Positions 53,712 to 62,404 of a stretch of 64,000 bases of DNA are shown piece after piece. The stretch is taken from NCBI RefSeq assembly GCF_016097555.1, contig NC_054703.1, forward strand, positions 7,820,461 to 7,884,460. The letters run 5' to 3'. The notes under the pieces are model-generated. The model ran no database searches and had not been told where the DNA came from. It saw nothing but the letters and a program-made list of their open reading frames with translations. A program made the translations under genes and the position numbers. Each line of letters starts with the position of its first letter. Position 1 is the first letter of the stretch. This stretch comes from Gigantopelta aegis (Eukaryota; Mollusca; Gastropoda; Neomphalida; Peltospiridae).

Positions 53712-56700
53712 CGAGTGACTTTTCTTTTCATATTTGTGACGTGTTTTAAATGAAGGAACAATGCGGATTGTAGTTTGTTATTTCTCCAACATATAACAAT
53801 AAGTTGTGATTATGAAACCAGAGGACTTCAAGGCGTGTGAACAGAACCTGTTCTCCCCGAGTCTATCTTCCAGTAGAGTTTGTGTTTGTCAGAGAACTTC
53901 AAGGTGTGTGAACAGAACCTGTTCTCCCCGAGACTATCTTCCAGCAGAGTTTGTGCTTTGTCAGAGGACTTCAAGGCGTGTGAACAGAACCTGTTCTCCC
54001 CGAGTCTTTCTTCCGGTAGAGTTTGTGTTTTGTCAGAGGACTTCAAGGCGTGTGGACAGAACCTGTTCTCCCCGAGTCTATCTTCCAGTAGAGTTTGTGT
54101 TTGTCAGAGAACTTCAAGGTGTGTGAACAGAGGATCCCCGAGCTATCTTCCAGCAGAGTTTGTGCTTTGTCAGAGGACTTCAAGGCGTGTGAACAGAACC
54201 TGTTCTCCCCGAGTCTTTCTTCCGGTAGAGTTTGTGTTTTGTCAGAGGACTTCAAGGCGTGTGGACAGAACCTGTTCTCCCCGAGTCTATCTTCCAGTAG
54301 AGTTTGTGTTTTGTCAGAGGACTTCAAGGCGTGTGAACAGAACCTGTTCTCCCCGAGTCTATCTTCCGGTAGAGTTTGTGTTTGTCAGAGGACTTCAAGG
54401 CGTGTGAACAGAACCTGTTCTCCCCGATCTATCTCCCAGCAGAGTTTGTGTTTTGTCAGAGGACTTCAAGGCGTGTGAAAAGAATCTGTTCTCCCCGAGT
54501 CTATCTTCCAGTAGAGTTTGTGTTTGTCAGAGGACTTCAAGGCGTGTATCCCGAGTCAGGCCACCGATCTTATTGGAGGTCGGACTCGGGATGGGCGTGT
54601 TCGAAACCCTAATGGTATATGGGCACGTTAAACTAGTTATCATCATCATCATCAAGGCGTGTGAAAAGAATCTGTTCTCCTCGAGTCTATCTTCCAGTAG
54701 AGTTTTTGTCTGTCAGAGAACTTCAAGGCGTGTGAACAGAATCTGTTCTCCACGAGTCTGACATCCATGGGTAAACGATCATTATTTGTAAGACACATAC
54801 TAAACACGTAGCCAGGTAGTGATATTTAGTTGTCTTGGAATATCCGTTAAGAATTCCTGCGTTTCATTTCAACTTATTTTCGTGCTTATATACAATTAAG
54901 TTTCAAGCACGCTGTCCTGAAAACACACCTCAGCAATCTGTGCTGACTGTCCAGGACAGTGGGTTGGTTGTTAGTTGGTTGGTGGTTAGTGAGAGAGAAG
55001 AGAAGTAGTTGCCTTACACCTACCCATTGAGCCCTTAAGAACTCGCTCTGGGTTGTAGCCGGTACCGGGCTGCGAACCCTGTACCTACCAGCCTATAGTC
55101 CGAAGGCTTAGCCACGACACCATCGACGGCGATGAATTCCTGACATACCCGATGCAATAATTAAATTGATCGTAAACTCGTTTTTTAAAAATTTATAACA
55201 CTAATTGGTCTGATTGGCAGGTCGTCGTCCGAGTAGAGACCATGTTAGTAAATGTATGACAGATGTTAGATTACCACCGGCCTCGGTGGTGTCGTGGTTA
55301 AGCCATCGGACGTAAGGGTGGTAGGTACTGGGTTCGCATCGCGGTACCAGCTCCTACCCAGAGCAAGTTTTAAAAACTCAATGGGCAGGTAGGGGTAAGA
55401 CCACTACACCCTCTTCTCTCTCACTAACCAAACACAACTAAACCTCTGTCCTGGACAGACAGCCCAGATAGCTGAGATGTGTTCCCAGGACAGTGTGCTT
55501 GGACCTTAATTAGATATAAGCACGAAAATAAGTAAACGAAAGAAAGAAAGAAATATGACCAATTTACCAATTCTTATTGTACATAAAATTGTAGCACTGC
55601 AACATTATTAAAATATTAATTATTGTTACGATAATAATATGCATTTATTGTTTTTATAAAATGCGATTTTTATTGAGAAATTATTTTTATGACACGATCA
55701 TGTTGTTTTTGCAGACGATGATATGATCGAATTTGAAGAAATCATTTGGTATATCAACCGAAATATTAAGGAATTGTGTGAGTAACTAAATAATACAAAT
55801 AAAAGGATTAGGCTTGCATCGGGGGAGGGCGGGGATATGGGAAGGGGATGGTATGGGTTGCTCAAGTGCATTTCTTAATAACCACTAAGGGGGGGGGGGG
55901 GGGATTTAGCTCAGTCGGTTGAGTGGTCACTTGAGGTGCTCGGTGGATCCATTCAACTGATTGTTTTTTTTTCTTGTTCCAAACAGTGCACCACAACTGG
56001 TCAAATGACGTGGTATGTGTTTCCTGTTTGTGGAAAAGTGCATATAAGAGATCCCTTGCTGCATTATGAAAAATGTAGCGGGTTTCCTCTGATGAGTAGG
56101 AGTCAAAATGACCAAATGTTTGACATCCAATATCCGGTGATTAATTAATTGATGTGCTCTAGTGGTGTCGTTAAACAAAACAAACCTTTTTAGTAACAAC
56201 TATAAAAGTGCAATTTTTAGAATGTATTATTCCAAGAAACCCCGAATAGGCTAGGCGCGTGAGGTTCCGTACTACATTTGATGCCTGTGGTTGGAATGAG
56301 ATATAGTCCAATGGGCCTACCTAGTCCGCGCACCAGGTAAACGCTTTACCACTGGACTACGTCCCGCCCCCTCGGCTATTGGATGTCAAACATTTGATGC
56401 CTGTGGTTGGAATGAGAAATAGTCCAATGGGCCCACCTAGATCGACCGCGCACCAGGTAAACGCTTTACCACTGGACTACGTCCCGCCCCCTCGGCTATT
56501 GGATGTCAAACATTTGATGCCTGTGGTTGGAATGAGAAAGGTAAACGTTTACCATGAACTACGTCCCGCCCCACCTAGATAGTCGACCGCCTAGCACCAG
56601 GTAAACGCTTTACCACTGGACTACGTCCCGCCCCCTCGGCTATTGGATGTCAAACATTTGATGCCTGTGGTTGGAATGAGAAATAGTCCAATGGGCCCAC

Positions 56701-59117
56701 CTAGATCGACCGCGCACCAGGTAAACGCTTTACCACTGGACTACGTCCCGCCCCCTCGGCTATTGGATGTCAAACATTTGATGCCTGTGGTTGGAATGAG
56801 AAATAGTCCAATGGGCCCACCTAGTTCGACCGCGCACCAGGTAAACGCTTTACCACTGGACTACGTCCCGCCCCCTCGGCTATTGGATGTCAAACATTTG
56901 ATGCCTGTGGTTGGAATGAGAAATAGTCCAATGGGCCCACCTAGATCGACCGCGCACCAGGTAAACACTTTACCACTGGACTACGTCCCGCCCCCTCGGC
57001 TATTGGATGTCAAACATTTGATAATTCTGACATATAGTCTTTTTATTATCCACATAGTTCAAGATATTCAGGGAAATATCACCATTATGACACACATGTG
57101 TCATAATGGTTTCACGTGAAATGACGTAATTTTAAGAAAAAACGTCATAACTTAATGTGGCTTCCACAGTCTTAGACCTATGTAAACGTTCATTAAAATG
57201 ACGTCGTTTCGTCGTCTCATTGTAGTTACGTTTGAAACGTTTTGACATGGTCCCAGCTTGTTATTCATACAAATAATATTGTGGACAATGTGGATAATAA
57301 AGAAATGATTACACTCGCGTGCGAATTGTACTGATTTTTACGAAACTCGGGTCAGGATTCCTGTATTACCCTCGCTCTCGCTCGAGTAATACAATTATCC
57401 TGACACTCGTTTCGTAAAATCAGTACGACACACTAGCTCGTATAATAATCTCTATATGTGCATTCCCCCAAGAAGGACAGCAAATATCTAAACAAAACCA
57501 CCCAACTTTGATATACCAGTCGTGGTGCACTGGCTGCAATGGGAAATAGCCCATTGGGCCCACAGATGGAGATCAATGCTAGATCGACCGCGCATCAAAC
57601 GAACACTTTGCCATTGCGCTACGTCCCGCCTCAAATATATATTTTAGTAGGCGTGGAACTATTGGAAGTAAAACCAGTGTAGTCGACTACACATATTATG
57701 ACAACAACAAAGACTCGTGTATACAGACACTGATGTTGTAAACACGAACATTGATTTAAAATGTAACTTTAGTCACCACAAAGGCTCTGCTCTTCCATTA
57801 AAGAGACAGATTCTCGTGTTTAACTACTACAGCATATTTTTCACTATTAGAGACGTTTATGTTCACATAAATCAAACACTATTTATATTGTATTGTTCAT
57901 ATTATCCATTTCCGTAGAACCGAAGTGTTTCTCGTCATCCTGGTGTTTTTAATACCACAAAATGCATGTTCCTATTTTTAAAAACACGTGCGTCTGAGAA
58001 GTAATGGTTATGATTTGGATTCTAGTCTAATTTTAAGGATATTTTCCAGTTTTAACGTCACAAACTCTTCTTTCACTCGGTTGTAACTTTATCCACGTGT
58101 GTTACAGGTTTGTAGATAAACTAAACTTAGTGTTAATTTTTATGAATTAAAACCAGGGTATGTGCCTTTAACCACGGCCCGTGCTTATACAATTTTAGAG
58201 TCCAGTCTCAATCTCCAATGACGTCACACACACACAATTTGTATGGCGTTGTCATGAAATTAGTGTCTCAGACTATATTAGAGTCTCCAGTCTAGACTCT
58301 AAAAGTTTTATAAGCAGCAGGGCCCATATTTTCGAAATCTACGAAATCGTAAAACTATCGTGAGCTATGTAGCGCTAGGATAGCTTCGAAAATCTCTAGC
58401 CAGGCTGAACCATTATGTGTTACGGTAGATACTTGGTTTGTAACATGTATCATATATAATTATATGCTTCTGTACCTGAAAATACTGTCACCTGCACCAG
58501 GGGCCACAGTTGTTTAAACAATGGCTAAGCTTACCAAGGGCTTGCATAAATATATATTATTGGATATTATAAGAAATGCAATATGCCATAATAAATGTTT
58601 TTGTTTTGTTTCCATAACAGCTGGCTAATCGTTTGCACAACTGATCCCAAAATGTCAATATATGAACTCTTGTATATATGGACTTAACGTCTTACGTACA
58701 ATAACATAACTGAATTGAATCGAATGTAAACATCTTACAAAGGAAGCAAACTCAAGAGAGTCCCTTCAAGACGGGCGGGACGTAGCCCAGTGGTAAAACG
58801 CTCACTTGATGCGTGGTCGGTTTAGGATCGATCCCCGTCGGTGGCCCCATTGGACTATTTCTCGTTCCAGCCAGTGCTCCACAACTGGTGTAACAAAGGT
58901 CGTGGTATGTACTGTCCTGTCTGTGGGATGGTGAATATAAAAGATGCCTTGCTGCTAATCGAAAAGCGTAGCCCATGAGGAGGCGACAGCGGGTTTCCTC
59001 TCTCTATCTGTGTGGTCCTTAACCATATGTCTGACGCCATATAACCGTAAATAAAATGTGTTGAGCGCATCGTTATATAAAACATTAAGACGTTTTTTTC
59101 TTATTTTCATTTCAGAA
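47480..59117 (+). CDS. Small secreted protein with two EF-hands, exons 47480-47591, 51025-51135, 55715-55777, 59116-59117
   Basis: Spliced CDS of 95 residues. Exon 1 encodes a signal peptide (MKIVLWFVMAALYCCPAFGG) and the start of the mature chain, ending at a CAG|GTATAT donor. Exon 2 follows a polypyrimidine tract and TTTCAG and holds EF loop 1, D43-L-D-C-D-G-V-L-E-P-H-E54. Exon 3 follows TTTTTGCAG; joining exon 2 (AATG) to exon 3 (AC...) creates EF loop 2, D72-R-N-D-D-D-M-I-E-F-E-E83, split by the intron. Donor TTGT|GTGAGT joins exon 4 (TTTCAG|AAATAC), giving a stop across the junction. All phases agree. An AATAAA lies at 59234. The product probably binds calcium outside the cell; a role in shell or mucus matrix is only a guess. 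Introns are crowded with SINEs and satellites. Confidence 0.8.
47804..48145 (+). mobile_element. SINE type 2, complete
   Basis: Flanked by ATTCCATAG (47795-47803, 48146-48154). Head GGGGCGGGACGTAGCCAAGT, B box GGATCGATCCCCG, body, tail GCGTCGTTAAATAAAAC and (CTTT)n. It lies in intron 1 of the EF-hand gene. Confidence 0.93.
48279..48650 (-). pseudogene. C-terminal fragment of a non-LTR reverse transcriptase
   Basis: FRCGVVPIRLETGRYENLPA, then CPVCPNHCVEDELHVFTYCP-type Cys/His motif and LYEDLRFILY, then in another frame FNKMCVLLSEPKLAF. This is the C-terminal zinc-knuckle region of a mollusc LINE family. 5'-truncated and frameshifted near 48418. Confidence 0.7.
48651..49253. other. Spacer, nothing recognised
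   Basis: Contains a pyrimidine-rich stretch and G-rich and C-rich runs (48985-49020, 49064-49080). No gene or repeat family was identified. Confidence 0.35.
49254..49545. repeat. Dispersed repeat, copy 1 of 2
   Basis: ATCCATTTCCGTACAACCGA, TGGTGTTTTTAATACCACAA, TTTACAGGTTTGTAAATTAA and neighbours recur at 57885-58172 with about 75-80 percent identity by eye. No coding frame or family was recognised. Confidence 0.75.
49688..50080 (+). mobile_element. SINE type 1, complete
   Basis: Nearly identical to 9389-9778 (head GGCCTCGGTGGCGTCGTGGT, B box GGTTCGGATCC, tail plus (CTTT)n). The flanking GAATAGATTGA / CAATAGATTGA is a likely target duplication. Confidence 0.92.
50088..50395 (+). mobile_element. 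SINE type 2
   Basis: Head GGGCGCGGTGGTAAAGCATT, B box region GGATCGATCCCCG, body and tail with small deletions. Confidence 0.88.
50396..50605 (+). repeat. ~67-bp tandem array of a SINE tail
   Basis: Three further copies of the SINE end (CATATAGCCGTAAATACGAT, GTGTGGAGTGCGTCGTTAAA) separated by CCTCCCTTGATTACTGC. Confidence 0.88.
50640..51003 (+). mobile_element. SINE type 2, with a partial SINE piece in front
   Basis: A body fragment (50650-50715) is followed by a full-length copy from GACGGGACGTAGCCCAGTGG to GCGTCGTTAAATAAAAC. It ends 20 bases before exon 2 of the EF-hand gene, so its T-rich tail may supply the polypyrimidine tract. Confidence 0.88.
51137..51330. repeat. (TA)n microsatellite and a SINE body fragment
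   Basis: (AT)n runs at 51143-51203 start right after the exon 2 donor, followed by ACCGGTGCACCACAACTAGA and CATATAAAAGATCCCTTGC from a SINE body. Confidence 0.85.
51331..51871. other. Degenerate internal repeats
   Basis: A block with TTTCGTTTTCTCGTACAAAA and GCACCGATGTTCG occurs about three times (51655-51700, 51740-51790, 51830-51865). No gene is recognised. Confidence 0.4.
51872..52278. mobile_element. MITE-like element with short TIRs
   Basis: Ends are CCATGGGCGGA and its complement TCCGCCCATGG. Inside the ends are G-run (51897-51907) and C-run (52252-52261) tracts in mirror positions. The interior is AT-rich and non-coding. A related GTGGCGGATCTAGGGGG end occurs at 62205. Confidence 0.65.
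52434..52592 (-). mobile_element. SINE, 3' half, cut by a LINE
   Basis: Complement of the SINE tail (TTTATTTAACGACGCACTCA) and of GAAACCCGCTGTCGCCACTT. It stops where the LINE piece begins. Confidence 0.85.
52593..53118 (+). mobile_element. 5'-truncated LINE 3' end
   Basis: The ORF2 C-terminus from VANKLHAIKPVLGEWQSSYR to FYSKF (stop at 52929-52931), with the CEHCQC...RHILVEC knuckle intact, then the 3' UTR, stem-loop and ATTC repeats. No lesion is seen in this part. Confidence 0.9.
53310..53545 (+). mobile_element. SINE fragment with LINE-like tail
   Basis: Body CCAGTGCACCACGACTGGTA onward, then TTTGACATTCAATAGCCGAT and GATGTCGTTGAACAAAAC as the 3' end. Confidence 0.8.
53546..53815. repeat. 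(TTA)n microsatellite and flanks
   Basis: (ATT)n at 53663-53712 in otherwise AT-rich sequence. Confidence 0.9.
53816..54770 (+). repeat. 72-bp satellite with higher-order structure
   Basis: The unit holds CAGAGGACTTCAAGGCGTGT, GAACAGAACCTGTTCTCCCC and GAGTCTATCTTCCAGTAGAG. A block of three units (about 53880-54094) is repeated at 54095-54306, with shared variants (GAGAACTTCAAGGTGTG first unit) and one 13-base deletion. The array is interrupted by a short mobile insertion. Confidence 0.92.
54548..54651 (+). mobile_element. ~104-bp SINE-like insertion with (ATC)n tail
   Basis: Flanked by TCAAGGCGTGT (54537-54547, 54652-54662). It contains inverted CCCGAGTC/GACTCGGG, a B-box-like GTTCGAAACCC and ends in (ATC)n. 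Confidence 0.75.
54862..55132 (-). mobile_element. SINE type 3
   Basis: Complement of the type 3 head and body, including CTTAGCCACGACACCATCGA (head) and TTTCAAGCACGCTGTCCTG (3' part). Confidence 0.88.
55276..55552 (+). mobile_element. SINE type 3
   Basis: Plus-strand copy: GGCCTCGGTGGTGTCGTGGT, GGGTTCGCATCGCGGTACC, body with CACCCTCTTCTCTCTCACTA, end TTAATTAGATATAAGCACG then GAAAGAAAG tail. It lies in intron 2 of the EF-hand gene. Confidence 0.9.
55893..56190 (+). mobile_element. SINE type 5
   Basis: A different tRNA-like head (GATTTAGCTCAGTCGGTTGA), SINE body, and a 3' end TTTGACATCCAATATCCGGT with GGTGTCGTTAAACAAAAC. A reverse copy is at 60750. Confidence 0.85.
56260..57025 (-). repeat. 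120-bp satellite made from a fused SINE head and tail
   Basis: Units of 120 bp (about six) contain, as complements, a SINE head (TACGTCCCGCCCCCTCGG), body GACTATTTCTCATTCCAACC and 3' end TTTGACATCCAATAGCCG. The period is a multiple of three, which leaves a meaningless 158-codon open frame. The second-to-third unit junction is rearranged near 56540-56600. Confidence 0.92.
57082..57109. repeat. Perfect 12-bp inverted repeat with 4-nt loop
   Basis: CCATTATGACAC, ACAT, GTGTCATAATGG. It could extrude as a hairpin; it may be the tip of a palindromic MITE. Confidence 0.85.
57307..57446. mobile_element. Fold-back (palindromic) element
   Basis: Two ~42-bp arms (GTACTGATTTTTACGAAACT on the left; complement GTACTGATTTTACGAAACG on the right) flank a CTCGCTCTCGCTCGA centre. 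Outer parts also show partial symmetry. Non-coding. Confidence 0.7.
57514..57632 (-). mobile_element. SINE type 2 fragment
   Basis: Complement of the head (CTACGTCCCGCC), of the tRNA-like part and of the ACCAGTCGTGGTGCACTGG block. Confidence 0.85.
57885..58172. repeat. Dispersed repeat, copy 2 of 2
   Basis: Partner of 49254-49545 in the same orientation (CCATTTCCGTAGAACCGAAG, TTACAGGTTTGTAGATAAAC). Confidence 0.75.
58176..58325. mobile_element. Short palindromic MITE
   Basis: GGCCCGTGCTTATACAATTT, then TAGAGTC at the left and the complement of GACTCTAAAAGTTTTATAAG with CAGGGCC at the right form TIRs of about 30 bp around a ~90-bp centre. Confidence 0.7.
58326..58775. other. Intron sequence, nothing recognised
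   Basis: AT-rich; lies in intron 3 of the EF-hand gene. Confidence 0.4.
58776..59088 (+). mobile_element. SINE type 2
   Basis: Head GGCGGGACGTAGCCCAGTGG, B box region GGATCGATCCCCG, complete body, tail GCATCGTTATATAAAAC. It ends 27 bases before exon 4. Confidence 0.92.
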
Positions 59118-59369
59118 ATACAGACAGACTATTTCCCATCTGATGTTGGATGGTATTTTTTTTATTCTCGTATATTATACGTCGTCTTAGGGTAATACCT
59201 AAGTGCTATGTTCACATTTAAAGCTGAATTTAGAATAAATCATCAACTTCTGTTTCGTTCCTGTCAGGAACCATTTTTCTTCAACTCCCTGTACACCGTC
59301 TTTCTATTATGACGTCATATAAGAAATGGATTAGGTATTTCTGTTTTTTTATTGTATGTGTCTTTCTAT

Positions 59370-59405
59370 GTGTGCGTGTGTGTGTGTGTGTGTGCGTGCA
59401 TGCAT

Positions 59406-59449
<44 letters not shown>

Positions 59450-59455
59450 AATGAA
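59370..59455. repeat. (GT)n microsatellite
   Basis: GT repeats with GTGC and GCAT interruptions. Confidence 0.95.
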
Positions 59456-59529
59456 ACGCCTGTAAACAGGAATTCCCGAAAAACCGGACATATAACTTCT
59501 ATCTATGTACGTATGTATGTATGTATATA

Positions 59530-59706
59530 TGTTGTGATGTATAAATATCTATATATTGTATGTATGTTGAGTTTGACTATTAAATACATAAATATTAACA
59601 CAGGGGATAATTAAATCCTCTCTGGCATCACAAATTGTCTCATGCCGTTTCTGGGACTCGAACCTGTGGCACTGAATCGATACGTTCTGAGCTATCGTGT
59701 CATTTA
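59530..59706 (-). mobile_element. SINE type 4
   Basis: Complement of the type 4 head (GGGACTCGAACCTGTGGCAC) and body (GCATCACAAATTGTCTCATG), with the TATATATTGTATGTATG end. Confidence 0.78.
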
Positions 59707-59743
59707 TGTATGTATGTATGCATGTATGTATGTGTGCATCTAA

Positions 59744-59779
<36 letters not shown>

Positions 59780-59790
59780 ATCTAATATAT
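59707..59790. repeat. (GTAT)n and (CTAT)n microsatellites
   Basis: Simple repeats directly beside the SINE. Confidence 0.95.
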
Positions 59791-60439
59791 ATGTCTATAT
59801 ATAGCTACACATATGTACATGAGTGTATAAATACCGTAATAAAGTTGAACTATTTACTGCAGCTTTGTTGGAAGAAACGTGTGTTCTAAGGTTTGCCCAA
59901 ATACAGTTGTATAACATGACGGTTTTCGTATTTGTTGTTTGTTCTAAATATACACATAATCGAAGTAGGCGTTTAAAATTAATATACTTATCAATAAGCC
60001 ATTGGACTTGAGGCTGGTAAGTACCGAGTTCATGTCCCACCTGACGCACTGGCGGATTTGTTTTATTCCAGTGGCAGCTCCAGCTCAAATGAGAGCACCG
60101 CTAGACTCAACTGGGAGGTGTAAAGCGACACACACCAAGTTTCACCCACTTCACTGCGCTTTAACCTTGTGCTATATCCCCCTTGTGCTATATCCCCCCT
60201 TGTACATGTCCAATGTTATCATGAATTTAAATGTTCTGATAATCCAATGATCGATTATAATCGAACATTGGTCAGTTGGGTCTACCGATTAGAAAAAAAC
60301 CCATAATTGATTACCTGGAGTTTAAATGATGAATTTAATGCATAAAAGTGTTTAGGTTTAGTTTCATGTCTTCGAGAACTTAACAAATACTGAATAGGTA
60401 TTGAAAGTAAAATTGACGATTTGTATGGTTTGTCATGGA
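59791..60439. other. Spacer with a SINE-like remnant
   Basis: 59995-60180 has GAGTTCATGTCCCACCTGAC (B-box-like) and CAGCTCCAGCTCAAATGAGA, perhaps an old tRNA-derived SINE. The rest shows nothing. Confidence 0.35.
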
Positions 60440-60668
60440 CTTGTACTTGTGCCAGTAACCTGTCACCGATAGGCCTATGGAGGCGTGATAACAGCAACGC
60501 ATGAGGGCTTGCGCATATATCTTCCCGTGTATATTTCGTCCTCGGAATATTCGTCCCATGTACATTTCGTCCTCGGATGATTCTTTACCAATACATTTCT
60601 TGGATGATTCGTCGCCTGTGCATTTCGTCGATGGGTGATTCGAACCCCAAAATATTCGTCCACTAATT
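60440..60668. repeat. ~230-bp direct repeat, copy 1
   Basis: ACTTGTGCCAGTAACCTGTC to AAATATTCGTCCACTAA, more than 90 percent identical to 61497-61728. Internally it repeats TTCGTCCTCGGA-type 12-mers. It is followed by a long C run (60671-60691). Confidence 0.9.
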
Positions 60669-60749
60669 CGTCCCCCCCCCCCCCCCCCCCCGACAATTGG
60701 CCATGATCCTTTTAATTCCAGTCCTCTCGTTAGTATAATTTTAACATAA

Positions 60750-60955
60750 TGACGCGGCTAATGGGTATCAAACATTTGGTAATTCTGACATGTCGTCGTC
60801 AAATGAAACCTGTTTCTAATGCAAACAAGGGATCTTTCATAGGCACTTTCCCCACAGACCAGTTGTGGTGCACTGGTTGAAATGAGAAAAACCCCAATCA
60901 AGCGAGAACTCAACCGACTGAGCTAAATCTCGCCCCCTTTCCCACGGACAGGACA
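60750..60955 (-). mobile_element. SINE type 5
   Basis: Complement of the head (CAACCGACTGAGCTAAATCT), of the body (ACCAGTTGTGGTGCACTGG) and of a tail fragment (GGCTAATGGGTATCAAACAT). Confidence 0.85.
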
Positions 60956-61496
60956 ACACATACCATACCTTTTATATACTGGTGATGGGACATTTGTTGG
61001 GAGTTTTATCCTACGACCCAAGCCAAACAGAAATGATCAAAATATATCCAGTCCTAACGAAAACAAACTATTTTAATTAATTCATTTCGCAAAATAAGTA
61101 ATTGCAAAAACAAAACAGTTTTCTTACTTCCGAAACAGATTCCTGTTTTGTTTTGTTTTATTTTGTTGTTCTTTGTCAGTTGGTTTTTGTTTTGTTTTTT
61201 CTTGTCGTTTGTGTTATTTGTTTGTTTGTTTTGCTTTTTATTAATTTTTTTGTTTATTTACGTGAATGCTAAATGACGCTCGAGAGAAAACAAATGGGCG
61301 CTTCAGCTGGGACGGATTCATCATGGAGCGAGACATCTTGGGCCGAAGCTAAGCTTGAACAAACTCGTCAGAGTTACGCCCCCTGAATAGATGTTGATAT
61401 CATTATAAAAAGTTTTTTGACGGATTCCAGTCAGATATTAACGTTTATTTTTACTTATTTATTATTGTGTTGAAAGAGTATTATTGTTTATGTCTG
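60956..61496. other. Spacer, nothing recognised
   Basis: T/G-rich stretch with TTGTTTTGTTTT runs at 61140-61260. A 37-codon open frame at 61273-61386 has no recognisable features. Confidence 0.35.
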
Positions 61497-61728
61497 TACT
61501 TGTGCCAGTAACCTATCACCGATAGGCCTATGGAGGCGTGATAACAGCAACGCTAGAGGGCTTGCGCATATATCTTCCCCTGTATATTTCGTCCTCGGAA
61601 TATTCGTCCCATGTACATTTCGTCCTCGGATGATTCGTTACCAATACATTTTCTTGGATGATTCGTCCCCTGTGCATTTCGTCGATGGGTGATTCGAACC
61701 CCAAAATATTCGTCCACTAATGAACTCC
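61497..61728. repeat. ~230-bp direct repeat, copy 2
   Basis: Second copy of 60440-60668, same orientation, about 1.06 kb downstream, without the C run. Confidence 0.9.
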
Positions 61729-61784
61729 GACAATTCATCGACAGCCAAAAGTATGTTGTCCACTGAGTAAATTTACGTATGTTC

Positions 61785-62058
61785 ATTTTCATTTCAACTT
61801 ATGTTAGTGCTTACATCCAGTTGAGGTTCAAAGACGGTGTCCTGGTCACACATCTCAGCTATCTCCGTTGTCTGTACAGGACAGTGGGTTAGTGGTTATT
61901 GATTAGTGAGAGAGAAGAGGGTGTAGTCGTCTTACACTTATCCATTGAATCATTAAAATCGCTATGGGTGGCAGCCGGTACCGGGCTGTGAACACAGTAC
62001 CTACCAGCCTTATATCGGATGGCTAAATTAACTACGACACCGTCGAGGCTGTTGCGTT
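61785..62058 (-). mobile_element. SINE type 3
   Basis: Complement of the head (ACTACGACACCGTCGAGGC), B-box region (GTGAACACAGTACCTACCAG) and 3' part (CAGTTGAGGTTCAAAGACG). Confidence 0.85.
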
Positions 62059-62404
62059 TCGTTCATGTTCTAAATAAACGTTAAGTTGTGTTACATAATT
62101 TGTGCTTGGGGTTCGTGTGCACGTTTGAAAAGCCAAACACTCGCAATCCCAATTAAATATTCGAGGAGCGGATGAAGATTATGTGCCATTAAATATAAAA
62201 GGTAGTGGCGGATCTAGGGGGGGGGGGGAGGGGGCCAGCCGCCCCCTCTGAATTTTGCGACAGTTATAATTATATATTCATGCTTTGTGACCACAAGTTG
62301 CATTAGTAACATTCTTTGTCACGTTCTTATTATTGGACTTTAAAACTATTGTATGGATTCTCATCACTCAGAATTTTTTTTTGTTGGTATCTGATCGTCG
62401 TCAG
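62059..62404. other. Spacer with a G-run and MITE-like end
   Basis: GTGGCGGATCTAGGGGGG at 62205-62230 resembles the end of the MITE at 51872. Nothing else was seen. Confidence 0.4.

Noticed and set aside
53880-54478. Cys/Ser-rich repetitive proteins on both strands
   Set aside because: Overlapping open frames on both strands and in several phases of the 72-bp satellite; no start context or splice signals.
56643-57119. 158-codon repeated protein
   Set aside because: The frame is open only because the 120-bp SINE-derived unit is a multiple of three; codons correspond to SINE head and tail.
61273-61386. 37-codon open frame with Trp/Ser-rich product
   Set aside because: Too short, no splice sites or homologous copy visible, no recognisable motif.
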